Origin: Actinomycetota bacterium
GTDB taxonomy: Bacteria > Actinomycetota > Actinomycetes > Nanopelagicales > Nanopelagicaceae
NCBI GenBank assembly: GCA_009700155.1
Contig: WLMP01000001.1
Span: 1 to 30,151 of the forward strand
Direction: 5' to 3'
DNA: 30,151 nucleotides
Shown here: positions 7,533-16,384 of the stretch, piece by piece
Layout: each line of letters starts with the position of its first letter
How positions within the stretch are numbered: position 1 is the first letter of the stretch
The notes under the pieces: generated by a model
What the model was told of the DNA's origin: nothing
What the model saw: only the letters and a program-made list of their open reading frames with translations
Database searches by the model: none
Position numbers and translations under genes: made by a program

Positions 7533-9871
7533 CTCTTTCACCTTCCGAGAGTTATGCAAAAACCAAGTTGATGAACAAATACCCTAAAACTAAAAAATTC
7601 GCAGATACCTTTCCATTCGAGTTGGACCCCTTCCAAATCGAGGCTTGTCATGCATTGGAAAATGGCAAAGGTGTTCTAGTCGCTGCACCTACAGGTGCAG
7701 GCAAAACAATTGTCGGGGAGTTTGCTGTTGATTTAGTCATAAATTCTGGCGGCAAGTGCTTTTATACAACGCCAATTAAAGCATTATCTAATCAGAAATT
7801 TTCCGAACTTAGCGAGAAGTACGGTGAGTCAAAAGTAGGACTTCTTACGGGTGATACCTCAATAAACTCAGAGGCACAAATAGTTGTTATGACAACAGAG
7901 GTCTTAAGAAACATGATTTACTCAAATTCTTCAACAATCAACGATCTTAAGTATGTTGTAATGGATGAAGTTCATTACTTAGCGGACAAGTTTAGGGGAG
8001 CAGTTTGGGAAGAAATTCTTATACATCTTTCTGAAGCGGTGCAAGTAATATCTCTTTCAGCAACAGTATCGAATGCTGAGGAGTTTGGAGAATGGCTGCA
8101 AACAGTCCGCGGTGATACCGAAGTTATAGTTAGTGAAATCAGACCAGTTCCTCTTTATCAGCATGTGTTATTTGGCAATCGACTTGTAGATCTATTCGGA
8201 GAAAATCACAAGCTAAACCCCGAACTGACCAGGCTGGAGCGCGATTCTTATCGACAGGTAAGAGGCACTTGGCGTGAGAAACCAAAAGGTCCAAAATCGT
8301 TAACTCGGTCTGAGATTATTGAAAAGCTCGACCGGGAGGGTCTGTTACCTGCTATTACTTTCATTTTCTCACGAAACAATTGCGATGCTGCCGTACGTCA
8401 ATGTTTGACTGCTGGAATTCGATTAACAAATAGTCAAGAGCGCTCTAGCATCAGAGAAGTCGTTGCAAAAAATATTAAGAGCCTTGCCGAAGAGGATCTT
8501 GTAGTTTTGGGGTACTACGAATGGGCAGATGCGCTGGAGCGAGGTGTAGCCGCACATCATGCAGGTCTATTACCAGCTTTTAAGGTCACTGTTGAAGAGT
8601 TGTTTCAAAGAGGATTAGTGAAAGCAGTTTTTGCAACCGAGACATTGGCGTTAGGTATAAATATGCCAGCACGAACTGTTGTTTTAGAAAAGCTTAGTAA
8701 ATGGAATGGTGAGGGCCATGTTGCTATTTCACCGGGTGAATACACTCAACTAACCGGCAGAGCAGGTCGAAGAGGAATTGATATAGAAGGTAATGCAGTG
8801 ATTTTATGGGGAAACGAATTGGATTCCACCTCTGTAGGAGGTTTGGCTTCAACTAGAACCTATCCATTGAAAAGTTCATTTAAACCAACTTACAACATGA
8901 GTATAAATTTGATTTCACAGTTTGGTTCAGACAAGGCCAGAACATCCCTCGAATCCTCTCTGGCACAATTTCAAGCCGATAAAGCAGTAGTTGGCCTTGC
9001 GAAGCAGATCAGAAAAAATGAATCTGCTAGAGACTCTCTTTTCATTGAAGCTAAGTGCGATAAGGGTGATTTTATTGAATATTCTCAATTACGTGGACAG
9101 ATTAAGAAGTTAGAAAGTGATAGCAAAAGAAGTAAACGCAAAAGAGCTGAAATAGATGATGAGATCGCTAGTATTCGAAAGCGAATGAAGAACCATATAT
9201 GCCATAGCTGTCCAGATAGAGAAAATCACTCTCGCTTTGCTGAACGAGCACTAAGACTTCAACGGGAAATAGATGGCCTTACTGAGCGAATTAACAGCAG
9301 AACGAACGTAATTGCAAAGCGATTTGATCGAATCAAGATTATCCTAGATAAATTTGGGTATATCGATAATGATCAAATAACTAAACCTGGAAAAATGCTT
9401 GCAAAGATTTATGGCGAAACAGATCTACTAATTGCTGAATCGATTCGAGCTGATCTCTTTTCGAATTTGTCAGCTACCGACTTAGTAGCCGTTATTTCTT
9501 CATGCATTTATGAGTCGAGAAATGATGAAGCTGCCAAGATTCCAAGGGGAGAAATTCAAACTGCTTTGTCTGGTATTTCAAAGATCTATGGAAGAATTCA
9601 CTCCGCTGAAACTGATCTAAACTTAGAGCCGATGCGAGCTCCAGATTTTGGATTTTGCTGGGCTTCGCACAAGTGGGCAAGTGGTAACTCTCTAACCTCA
9701 GTACTGAAAGGTAATGACTTAACAGTCGGTGATTTTGTCAGATCTATGAAACAGATAATCGATTTACTTCGCCAATTGCGCGTGGCTGCTCCTCATCTTC
9801 AATCTGTAATTGATCAAGCATTAACTAAAGTCGACCGTGGTGTTATCGCATATGCTGGAGCTGCCTTATGA
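7529..9871 (+). CDS. helY: Superfamily II (Ski2/Mtr4-like) DEVH-box helicase HelY
   Basis: HelY is an actinobacterial SF2 RNA helicase related to Ski2/Mtr4. The 780-aa protein carries the Q/Walker A motif APTGAGKT (53-60), DEVH (146-149), SAT (177-179), the motif V region ATETLALGINMPART (369-383) and motif VI QLTGRAGRRG (407-416). The C-terminal half has a charged region (about 515-555) and a C-x2-C pair (Cys558, Cys561). At 780 aa it is shorter than the roughly 900-aa M. tuberculosis protein. The ATG overlaps the kinase stop, and its stop overlaps the exonuclease start, so it sits in the middle of a coupled chain. The RNA substrate is not known from sequence. Confidence 0.92.
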   Translation: MTLSPSESYAKTKLMNKYPKTKKFADTFPFELDPFQIEACHALENGKGVLVAAPTGAGKTIVGEFAVDLVINSGGKCFYTTPIKALSNQKFSELSEKYGESKVGLLTGDTSINSEAQIVVMTTEVLRNMIYSNSSTINDLKYVVMDEVHYLADKFRGAVWEEILIHLSEAVQVISLSATVSNAEEFGEWLQTVRGDTEVIVSEIRPVPLYQHVLFGNRLVDLFGENHKLNPELTRLERDSYRQVRGTWREKPKGPKSLTRSEIIEKLDREGLLPAITFIFSRNNCDAAVRQCLTAGIRLTNSQERSSIREVVAKNIKSLAEEDLVVLGYYEWADALERGVAAHHAGLLPAFKVTVEELFQRGLVKAVFATETLALGINMPARTVVLEKLSKWNGEGHVAISPGEYTQLTGRAGRRGIDIEGNAVILWGNELDSTSVGGLASTRTYPLKSSFKPTYNMSINLISQFGSDKARTSLESSLAQFQADKAVVGLAKQIRKNESARDSLFIEAKCDKGDFIEYSQLRGQIKKLESDSKRSKRKRAEIDDEIASIRKRMKNHICHSCPDRENHSRFAERALRLQREIDGLTERINSRTNVIAKRFDRIKIILDKFGYIDNDQITKPGKMLAKIYGETDLLIAESIRADLFSNLSATDLVAVISSCIYESRNDEAAKIPRGEIQTALSGISKIYGRIHSAETDLNLEPMRAPDFGFCWASHKWASGNSLTSVLKGNDLTVGDFVRSMKQIIDLLRQLRVAAPHLQSVIDQALTKVDRGVIAYAGAAL

Positions 9872-10773
9872 CATTAATGCTTTTAGATAGTGCTTCATTA
9901 TGGTATCGAGCATATTTTGGTATGCCAGACACTTTGGTTTCGCCAAAAGGTATTCCCGTAAATGCTATTCGTGGATATTTAGATATGACATCCAGATTAA
10001 TATTGAAGTACCAGCCAAATAGGTTAGTTGCCTGCCTAGAAGGAGATTGGCGTCCTAGCTGGAGGGTTGAGTTATTTCCAGAGTACAAACTAAATAGAGT
10101 TGATGACAGTGGAGAAGAAGACGAACCCGATACATTATCTCCGCAAATTCCAATTCTTCTGGATGTTTTGGATGCGCTAGGAATTCCGCTATTAGGTGTT
10201 GATGATTATGAAGCGGATGACCTAATGGCTACTTTTAGTGTTAAACAAAATGGGCCGATCAGAATTGTGACTGGCGATCGAGACCTTTTTCAACTTGTTG
10301 ATGATAAACGTGATGTAAAAGTTGTATATCTTGCAAAAGGTATCTCTAATCATGATTTAGTCGACTTGAAATGGATACAGAATAAGTATCAAATCCCCGG
10401 TGATAGGTATGCACTCTTTGCCATGATTAGGGGAGATTCATCTGACGGACTTCCCGGTATTAGAGGAATAGGTGAAAAGGGAGCGGCAAGCATTGCTAAC
10501 ATTTTCTCATCTCTGCCAGAAGTTGTTTTAGCTACAAAAGAAGATGACCAGCGTCTAACTGCAAATATAAAGAAGAAAATACTGGAAGGTCTTGATTATG
10601 CCGAGATTGCACCAAAGTTAGTAGGTTGTGCTCTAGATGTTCCAATACCGGAGATGAATATTTCATTACCTGAAAAACCTAAATCTTTATCTAAGATAAG
10701 GAGTTTGCAGGACGAATTTGGCTTAGGTGCCAGCATTGATCGCATTATCAGTGCTTTAGGCTGGCAATTATGA
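9868..10773 (+). CDS. 5'-3' exonuclease (FEN/PolA-exo-like, stand-alone)
   Basis: This 301-aa stand-alone nuclease resembles the 5'-nuclease domain of DNA polymerase I and M. tuberculosis Rv2090. Metal-binding acids are visible at Asp7, in DDYEADD (112-118) and in TGDRD (135-139). The GDSSDGLPGIRGIGEKGA stretch from 189 is the helix-three-turn-helix DNA-binding part. It would remove 5' flaps or RNA primers during replication and repair. No polymerase domain follows; the next ATG overlaps its stop by 4 bases and starts lnt. It lies directly after helY, with no intervening gene. Confidence 0.9.
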   Translation: MTLMLLDSASLWYRAYFGMPDTLVSPKGIPVNAIRGYLDMTSRLILKYQPNRLVACLEGDWRPSWRVELFPEYKLNRVDDSGEEDEPDTLSPQIPILLDVLDALGIPLLGVDDYEADDLMATFSVKQNGPIRIVTGDRDLFQLVDDKRDVKVVYLAKGISNHDLVDLKWIQNKYQIPGDRYALFAMIRGDSSDGLPGIRGIGEKGAASIANIFSSLPEVVLATKEDDQRLTANIKKKILEGLDYAEIAPKLVGCALDVPIPEMNISLPEKPKSLSKIRSLQDEFGLGASIDRIISALGWQL

Positions 10774-12146
10774 AAGTACTAATATCGCTAGTTGGTGGCT
10801 TAGTTTCTTCTACAGCATTTGCACCATTTGAACTCTGGATATCTACCTTTCTGGGATTGTTTGTTTGGTTCTATGCACTAGATACTTCAAATAAGAGGAA
10901 TCAAATCTTCGGTTCATATCTTTTTGGGCTCGGACTACTTCTTCCTTCACAGTATTGGACTGGAATCTATGTTGGAAGTTTTCCTTGGCTAGCTCTCTGT
11001 TTTATGCAAGCATTATTTTTTGTCATACCAGCACTGTTCTTTAACAAGAGTGATCGCTATAAACCTCTTATCTTTGCTAGTAGTTATGTTCTAGTTGAAC
11101 TTCTACTGCGCACAGTTCCCTTTACTGGCTTTGGTTGGTCGAGATTGAGTTACACACAAACAGATAGTCCATTTTCTGTGCTCTATCCGATAGGGGGAGT
11201 GGTACTAGTAGCCTGGGTAATTGCCTTACTAGTAGCAATAAGAAGTCTGCGCTCACTAATTATTGTGGTTGCAATTCTCTTTTTATCCTCACTTCTACCA
11301 AAGTCAGTACAAAGTACTGGTGAAGTAAAAATCGCATTAGTCCAAGGAGGAGTCAGTAATCTTGGTCTTGATTTTAATTCAAAGCCGAGAGAAGTGTTTC
11401 TCCGTCATTTAGACCAAACCCGCAAACTGAATGAGGATGTTGAGCTAATTATTTGGCCAGAAAATGCTGTAGATATTGATGTAAAAACGAACAAAGACGT
11501 GTACCAACAGATAGTAGATGCATCAAAGCTGCTTGAAACTTCATTGCTAGTCGGGGGAGTCACTAAATCAAGTGCTGGATTAAACAATCAATCAATGTTT
11601 TTTACTCCAGAGTTAACTCAGATTTATACAAAGCGATATCTCACGCCATTTGGGGAGTATCTACCAATGCGATCAATAGCCACAAAACTTTCGCCATATG
11701 CTAATGAGATAAACGATTTTGTGGCGGGTACACATGATGAGATCTTTAAGGTTAATGATAAGTCTTTTCAAGTATTAATATGCTATGAAGTAATTAATGA
11801 TAGTTTTAGAGATCAGATATCCTCTAGTTTTATTGTTGTGCAAACAAACAATGCCACCTTTGGAGATACAGCTCAACTAGATCAAGAGCTTGTAATTGCT
11901 AAAGTAAGAGCTTTAGAAACCGGACGTAGTGTTGCCTATGTTTCAACTACCGGTGTTACATCTTTTATCACCGGTGATGGAAAAATCATTAGTTCTTTAG
12001 AAAAATTCAAACAATCAACGCTAGTAGATCGTATCCAAACAGTAGAGGGTATGACTATCACTCAAACGGTTGGTAAATACCTAGAGCCATTTTTACTATC
12101 ACTAATGCTATTACTTCTACTTAGGCGAGTGCGACGTAATGGATAA
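10770..12146 (+). CDS. lnt: Apolipoprotein N-acyltransferase
   Basis: Lnt adds the third acyl chain to the N-terminal Cys of lipoproteins at the outer face of the membrane. The 458-aa protein has six or so N-terminal hydrophobic helices (about 1-176), a nitrilase-fold domain (186-430) and a final membrane helix (about 436-452). The catalytic triad is visible as Glu231 (IIWPEN), Lys288 (YTKRYLTPFGEYLP) and Cys338 (ICYE). It overlaps the ppm1 start by 8 bases. In M. tuberculosis, Lnt and Ppm1 are one polypeptide (Rv2051c). Here they are separate but coupled, as in corynebacteria. Confidence 0.93.
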   Translation: MKVLISLVGGLVSSTAFAPFELWISTFLGLFVWFYALDTSNKRNQIFGSYLFGLGLLLPSQYWTGIYVGSFPWLALCFMQALFFVIPALFFNKSDRYKPLIFASSYVLVELLLRTVPFTGFGWSRLSYTQTDSPFSVLYPIGGVVLVAWVIALLVAIRSLRSLIIVVAILFLSSLLPKSVQSTGEVKIALVQGGVSNLGLDFNSKPREVFLRHLDQTRKLNEDVELIIWPENAVDIDVKTNKDVYQQIVDASKLLETSLLVGGVTKSSAGLNNQSMFFTPELTQIYTKRYLTPFGEYLPMRSIATKLSPYANEINDFVAGTHDEIFKVNDKSFQVLICYEVINDSFRDQISSSFIVVQTNNATFGDTAQLDQELVIAKVRALETGRSVAYVSTTGVTSFITGDGKIISSLEKFKQSTLVDRIQTVEGMTITQTVGKYLEPFLLSLMLLLLLRRVRRNG

Positions 12147-12867
12147 TGTATTAATAATAATACCCACCTACAACGAATCTGAGTCTATTCTGCAACTATT
12201 AGCAAGGATAGTTTTAGTCTCAAAGACTCTTGAGTCAAAGTATAAGATTGATATTTTAATTGTTGACGATAACTCTCCGGATAAAACTTCACAGATTGCC
12301 CTTAGTTCCGGTATTAAAAATCTGCATGTAATTGTTCAAGGTAAAAAAGGTGGCATTGGACCTGCATATTTGGCCGGCTTTGAGTATGGCCTAAAGGGTG
12401 ACTACTCATATTTTATTGAAATGGATGCTGATTTAAGTCATCAACCAGAGCAGCTGCCACAATTACTCGCCAGTGCGAACTCAAGGACTTTAGTTATCGG
12501 TACAAGATGGATAGCTGGTGGAGCAGTTATTAATTGGCCAAAGCGAAGACGATTGATATCTAGATTTGGAACAGCATATGCATCAATTGTTTTAGGACTA
12601 GATTGCAAGGATTTAACCTCTGGGTATCGAGTGCTGCCAAGAGATCTGCTTAAAACAATCGAACTTTCAAAGATAAGAAGTAGTGGATATGGCTTTCAAA
12701 TTGAGATTGCCTTAAATGCTGTTCGAAGTAAGTTTGATCTAGTTGAAGTACCAATAACCTTTATTGAACGTGAAAATGGAAGATCAAAGATGAGCCTTGG
12801 AATCGTGATTGAAGCATGGAAAATGGTCAGTTATGAGGGTATTAGACGCTTCTATATTCGCCGATAA
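12139..12867 (+). CDS. ppm1: Polyprenol monophosphomannose synthase (GT2 glycosyltransferase)
   Basis: Ppm1 transfers mannose from GDP-mannose to polyprenyl phosphate, giving the donor for lipomannan synthesis and protein mannosylation. The 242-aa protein shows a dolichol-phosphate-mannose synthase-like GT2 fold: IIPTYNESE at 7-15, VDDNSPDKT at 42-50, the metal-binding EMDADLSHQP with Asp96 and Asp98, and the SGYRVLPRDLL and ERENGRSKMS signatures. There are no C-terminal membrane helices; M. tuberculosis supplies them through the fused Lnt part. The last codons and stop of this gene form one arm of the dif-like sequence, so its 3' end is under a second constraint. Confidence 0.92.
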   Translation: MDNVLIIIPTYNESESILQLLARIVLVSKTLESKYKIDILIVDDNSPDKTSQIALSSGIKNLHVIVQGKKGGIGPAYLAGFEYGLKGDYSYFIEMDADLSHQPEQLPQLLASANSRTLVIGTRWIAGGAVINWPKRRRLISRFGTAYASIVLGLDCKDLTSGYRVLPRDLLKTIELSKIRSSGYGFQIEIALNAVRSKFDLVEVPITFIERENGRSKMSLGIVIEAWKMVSYEGIRRFYIRR

Positions 12868-12884
12868 TCCACATTATGTAAAGT
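12857..12884 (+). other. dif: dif chromosome-dimer resolution site
   Basis: The 28 bp have the XerCD target layout: XerC-type arm TTCGCCGATAA (12857-12867), centre TCCACA (12868-12873), and XerD-type arm TTATGTAAAGT (12874-12884). By my recollection of the actinobacterial dif consensus, only one defined position differs (an A in the XerD arm where C is usual). It agrees with E. coli dif at 18 of 28 positions, including the TTATGT core of the XerD arm. It sits exactly where the + and - gene sets meet, as expected for the replication terminus, and xerD is 13-14 kb away. The site overlaps the end of ppm1 and fills most of the 24-bp gap to gcvP. Confidence 0.88.
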
Positions 12885-12891
12885 AAGAAAG

Positions 12892-15741
12892 TTAGTTTGA
12901 AGCTAACTCCTCGATTGGCAGACAACTACAGACTAAGTTCCTATCCCCATAAACCCCATCTATGCGGCCCACAGTCGGCAGATATTTACCAGATCTTCCA
13001 ATTCCAAACTCTTCACCAGTTGGAAATGCGCCAATCTCTCTTTCATATTTTCGATCCCATTGCTTGCTAACTAGATCACCGATGGTATGAGGAGCAAATC
13101 TAAGTGGAGATTCTTCAACAGTTAATTTACCCAATTCAATATCTGAAATTTCAGATCTTATGCTCTCCATAGCTGCCACAAATCTATCTAACTCCCTAAT
13201 ATCTTCAGATTCGGTTGGTTCAATCATCATAGTTCCAGTAACTGGAAAACTTACTGTCGGTGCATGAAAGCCGTGATCCATCAAACGCTTAGCAATATCA
13301 TCAACTGTTACACCAGTTTTCTTAGTAATTTCACGAATATCGATAATGCACTCATGAGCTATATGGCCATTTTGCCCTCGATATAGGACTGGAAATAATG
13401 GATCAAGCTTCTTTGCAAGATAATTTGCTGACAATATTGCAACTTCAGTGGCTTTAGTTAAGCCTGCCCCACCCATCATTCGAATATACATCCAGGAAAT
13501 TGGCAGAATTGATGCAGAGCCAAAGGGAGCACTTGATACTGGCCCAGGACCTGTGGCAGGACCAGCTAATTCATTTGCTGGATGGTTTGGTAAAAATGGT
13601 GCTAAATGTGCTCTGGCAATTACTGGTCCAACTCCTGGTCCCCCGCCACCATGTGGAATACAAAATGTCTTATGTAAATTTAAATGCGAAACATCAGCAC
13701 CAAATTTTCCAGGTTTTGCAACTCCAACAAGTGCATTTAAGTTAGCACCATCAACATAAACCTGACCACCCGCATCATGAATCATTTCGCAAATTTGAGA
13801 GATTGCTTCCTCAAAAACACCATGGGTTGATGGATAAGTGACCATCAGCGCAGCTAAAGTAGATTTATATTGTTCTATCTTAGATTTAAGATCACTTAAA
13901 CTCACATTACCGTCGGAGTCGCACTCAATTACTATAACTTTCATTCCTGCCATCACTGCGCTAGCAGCATTAGTGCCATGAGCACTTGCCGGAATTAAAC
14001 AAATATCACGATCTGATTGCCCTTTACTATCTAGGTAATTTCTAATAGCTAAAAGTCCAGCAAACTCTCCTTGTGAACCTGCATTTGGTTGTAATGAGAC
14101 TGCATCATAACCAGTTACTGAGATTAGCCACTTACTTAATGAATCAATCAACTCTAGGTATCCCCTAGTCTGATCAACCGGAGCAAATGGATGAATAGAA
14201 TTAAACTCACTCCAGGTTATTGGAATCATTTCCGAGGTTGCATTTAACTTCATTGTGCAAGAGCCCAATGGGATCATCGTGCGATCTAAGGCAAGATCAC
14301 GATCAGATAGTGACCTAATATATCTAAGCATCGAAGTTTCAGAGTGATAGGTGTTAAATACTGGATGAGTCAAGAAAGTACTTTGCCTGTTAAGTGAAGG
14401 ATCAATATCAGGTGCTGCAATATCAGTTAACTTAAAAACTTGAAGCAACTCTTGAAAATCTGAATTAGTAACAGTCTCATCAAATGAAATTGACAGATCA
14501 CTATCTGAAATCATTCTTAAGTTATAGCCAGAAGATCGTGCAAGTGAAATGTACTTCTTGGCATCAACATTCTTAATACTGATAGTGTCAAAAACTAGAT
14601 ACTCATCAACACTAAGCCCAGCATGCTTTGCTGCCGTTCTAAATCTCAGAGCATAATTTTGTATTTGCTTTGCAATTGCAGTCAGTCCCTCTGGACCATG
14701 CCACATTGCATAAAAAGCTGAAATTACAGCTAGTAAAACTTGAGCAGTGCAAATATTAGATGTTGCTTTATCTCTACGGATATGTTGTTCCCTAGTTTGC
14801 AGTGCCAATCTAAATGCTGGATTGCCATTATTATCAACTGATTGGCCAACCAATCTCCCTGGCAAAGATCTTTCAAGACCATTTTTAACTGCCATGAAAC
14901 CTGCATGCGGACCACCAAAACCAACTGGAACACCAAATCTTTGCGCACTACCAACAGCAATATCGGCCCCTAGCTCACCTGGTGATTTAAATATTGTTAG
15001 TGCAAGCAAATCGCAATCAACTATCGCTAGTGCGCCCTTGCTTTTAACTGCTTCAATAATTTTTCTTGGATCTTTAATGCGACCTGTGCTATCTGGATAA
15101 GCAATTACCGCAGCAAAAATATCATTAGTAAAATCATTTGACTCAAAATCACTTTCAATTACCTTAATTTTAAGTGGCTTTGCTCTTGTTTGAATCACCG
15201 CTTTAACATGAGGGTGTAAATGCTTATCAATCAAAATTACTGCATCATCACTGCCTTGCCAGACTCTTCTTGCTAAAGTCATAGCTTCGGCAGCAGCTGT
15301 TGCCTCATCAAGCATTGAAGCATTTGCAATAGCTAAGCCAGTTAAATCTGTTACTGCAGTTTGAAATGAAAATATTGCTTCTAATCTGCCCTGACTTATC
15401 TCCGGCTGATATGGCGTGTAAGCTGTATACCAACCAGGATTTTCTAATACATTTCGTAATACAACTGGCGGAGTTATCGTTCCATAATAGCCAGTACCAA
15501 TTAAAGACTTAACTACAGTATTTTTTTTGGCTATTGTTGAGATCTCAGCGATTGCATCAACTTCTGAGATTCCCGCTGGCAGAGATTTTTCAATCTCTCC
15601 TTTAATATGAATATTACTTGGCACGACAGATTTGATAAATGTTTCAAGATCATTAAAACCAAGCTCAATAAGCATGGTTTGAATTTGGTACTCATTGGGG
15701 CCGATATGACGGCTGGTGAAATCTGATCTATGCGCCATCAC
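12892..15741 (-). CDS. gcvP: Glycine dehydrogenase (decarboxylating), P protein
   Basis: The P protein decarboxylates glycine with pyridoxal phosphate and passes the aminomethyl group to lipoyl-GcvH. This is the long single-chain form (949 aa), both halves of the ancestral dimer being present. The PLP lysine is at about residue 691 in LNLHKTFCIPHGGGGPG. The N-terminal FTSRHIGP and the ERSLPGRLVG and AFRLALQTREQHIRR segments are family signatures. The start is GTG at 15741 or the adjacent ATG at 15738; GGGGAG lies directly before. GcvH is encoded about 2.4 kb upstream; gcvT is not in the window. It is the last gene before the dif site and converges with ppm1, with no visible hairpin terminator between them. 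Confidence 0.96.
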   Translation of the reverse strand: MMAHRSDFTSRHIGPNEYQIQTMLIELGFNDLETFIKSVVPSNIHIKGEIEKSLPAGISEVDAIAEISTIAKKNTVVKSLIGTGYYGTITPPVVLRNVLENPGWYTAYTPYQPEISQGRLEAIFSFQTAVTDLTGLAIANASMLDEATAAAEAMTLARRVWQGSDDAVILIDKHLHPHVKAVIQTRAKPLKIKVIESDFESNDFTNDIFAAVIAYPDSTGRIKDPRKIIEAVKSKGALAIVDCDLLALTIFKSPGELGADIAVGSAQRFGVPVGFGGPHAGFMAVKNGLERSLPGRLVGQSVDNNGNPAFRLALQTREQHIRRDKATSNICTAQVLLAVISAFYAMWHGPEGLTAIAKQIQNYALRFRTAAKHAGLSVDEYLVFDTISIKNVDAKKYISLARSSGYNLRMISDSDLSISFDETVTNSDFQELLQVFKLTDIAAPDIDPSLNRQSTFLTHPVFNTYHSETSMLRYIRSLSDRDLALDRTMIPLGSCTMKLNATSEMIPITWSEFNSIHPFAPVDQTRGYLELIDSLSKWLISVTGYDAVSLQPNAGSQGEFAGLLAIRNYLDSKGQSDRDICLIPASAHGTNAASAVMAGMKVIVIECDSDGNVSLSDLKSKIEQYKSTLAALMVTYPSTHGVFEEAISQICEMIHDAGGQVYVDGANLNALVGVAKPGKFGADVSHLNLHKTFCIPHGGGGPGVGPVIARAHLAPFLPNHPANELAGPATGPGPVSSAPFGSASILPISWMYIRMMGGAGLTKATEVAILSANYLAKKLDPLFPVLYRGQNGHIAHECIIDIREITKKTGVTVDDIAKRLMDHGFHAPTVSFPVTGTMMIEPTESEDIRELDRFVAAMESIRSEISDIELGKLTVEESPLRFAPHTIGDLVSKQWDRKYEREIGAFPTGEEFGIGRSGKYLPTVGRIDGVYGDRNLVCSCLPIEELASN

Positions 15742-15779
15742 TCCCCATTTCTTACTTAAGGGAAGTTATAATAATTGGT

Positions 15780-16286
15780 TTAAGCGCCTTTTAGTTTTCT
15801 TCGTTGAGCCAATTCATCGTTAGATTCACCACTTACTACTAATGACCCATCAGTTAAGCTCTCCCCTTGCAGGGTTGATAAAGAACCTTCGACCTCAGTC
15901 CAGACCTTACCGATAGCAATTCCAAAGACGCCTTGACCACCTTGCAAAAGATCGACAATCTCATCTGCGCTTGTGCACTCATAAATTGAAGCACCATCGC
16001 TCATCAATGTGATGCTTTCTAGATCAGAAACGCCACGAGAGCGCAGGTGTTCAACAGCAGTTCTAATATTTTGAAGTGATACACCGGTATCTAGTAAGCG
16101 CTTTACAATTTTTAGAACCAAAATATCTCTAAACCCATATAGTCGAGAAGATCCAGATCCGGCAGCTCCTCTAACTCCTGGTTCAACTAATCCAGTACGT
16201 GCCCAATAATCTAATTGACGATAAGAAATTCCAGCAGCAACACATGCGGTAGCGCCGCGGTAGCCGATCTCGGTATTTTCACTCAT
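15780..16286 (-). CDS. MerR-family transcriptional regulator (Rv1830-like)
   Basis: This 168-aa protein has a MerR-type winged helix at about residues 8-75 (GISYRQLDYWARTGLVEP, then RLYGFRDILVLKIVKRLLDTGVSL), a short helical linker and a small C-terminal domain without the Cys residues of metal-sensing MerR proteins. Its place between the bifunctional-nuclease gene and gcvP matches M. tuberculosis Rv1830. The effector and targets are unknown to me. A TAGAAT box begins 15 bases before the ATG, with no Shine-Dalgarno, so a near-leaderless transcript is possible. A small inverted repeat lies about 80 bases upstream. It could regulate gcvP, 38 bases downstream, but this is conjecture. Confidence 0.85.
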   Translation of the reverse strand: MSENTEIGYRGATACVAAGISYRQLDYWARTGLVEPGVRGAAGSGSSRLYGFRDILVLKIVKRLLDTGVSLQNIRTAVEHLRSRGVSDLESITLMSDGASIYECTSADEIVDLLQGGQGVFGIAIGKVWTEVEGSLSTLQGESLTDGSLVVSGESNDELAQRRKLKGA

Positions 16287-16362
16287 GGGGACTCAATTCT
16301 ATGGGGAATGGCTAATTGTAGAAGAGATCGGGCTCAAGGCCAGGCACCGACACGAAAAACTT

Positions 16363-16373
16363 AACCACAGGTT
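16363..16373. promoter_or_regulatory. Small inverted repeat, candidate regulator operator
   Basis: AACC-ACA-GGTT is a perfect 4+3+4 inverted repeat in the 98-bp gap between the bifunctional-nuclease gene and the MerR gene, 77 bases upstream of the latter's start. MerR proteins bind inverted repeats near their own promoters, so autoregulation is a reasonable idea. The half-sites are short and could occur by chance. No good -35/-10 pair flanks it. Confidence 0.2.
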
Positions 16374-16384
16374 TAGGGTTGGAC

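Noticed and set aside
12868..12891. Bidirectional terminator between ppm1 and gcvP
   Set aside because: No stable hairpin with a U-run is present; the partly symmetrical bases are explained better by a XerC/XerD binding site.
13448..13759. Open frames on + inside gcvP
   Set aside because: They are antisense to a strongly conserved PLP-site region and have low-complexity Pro/Gln-rich products; they are shadows of gcvP.
15742..15779. Glycine riboswitch upstream of gcvP (and of gcvH)
   Set aside because: Only 38 and 4 bases are available, far too short for the aptamer, and no aptamer-like conserved bases are seen.
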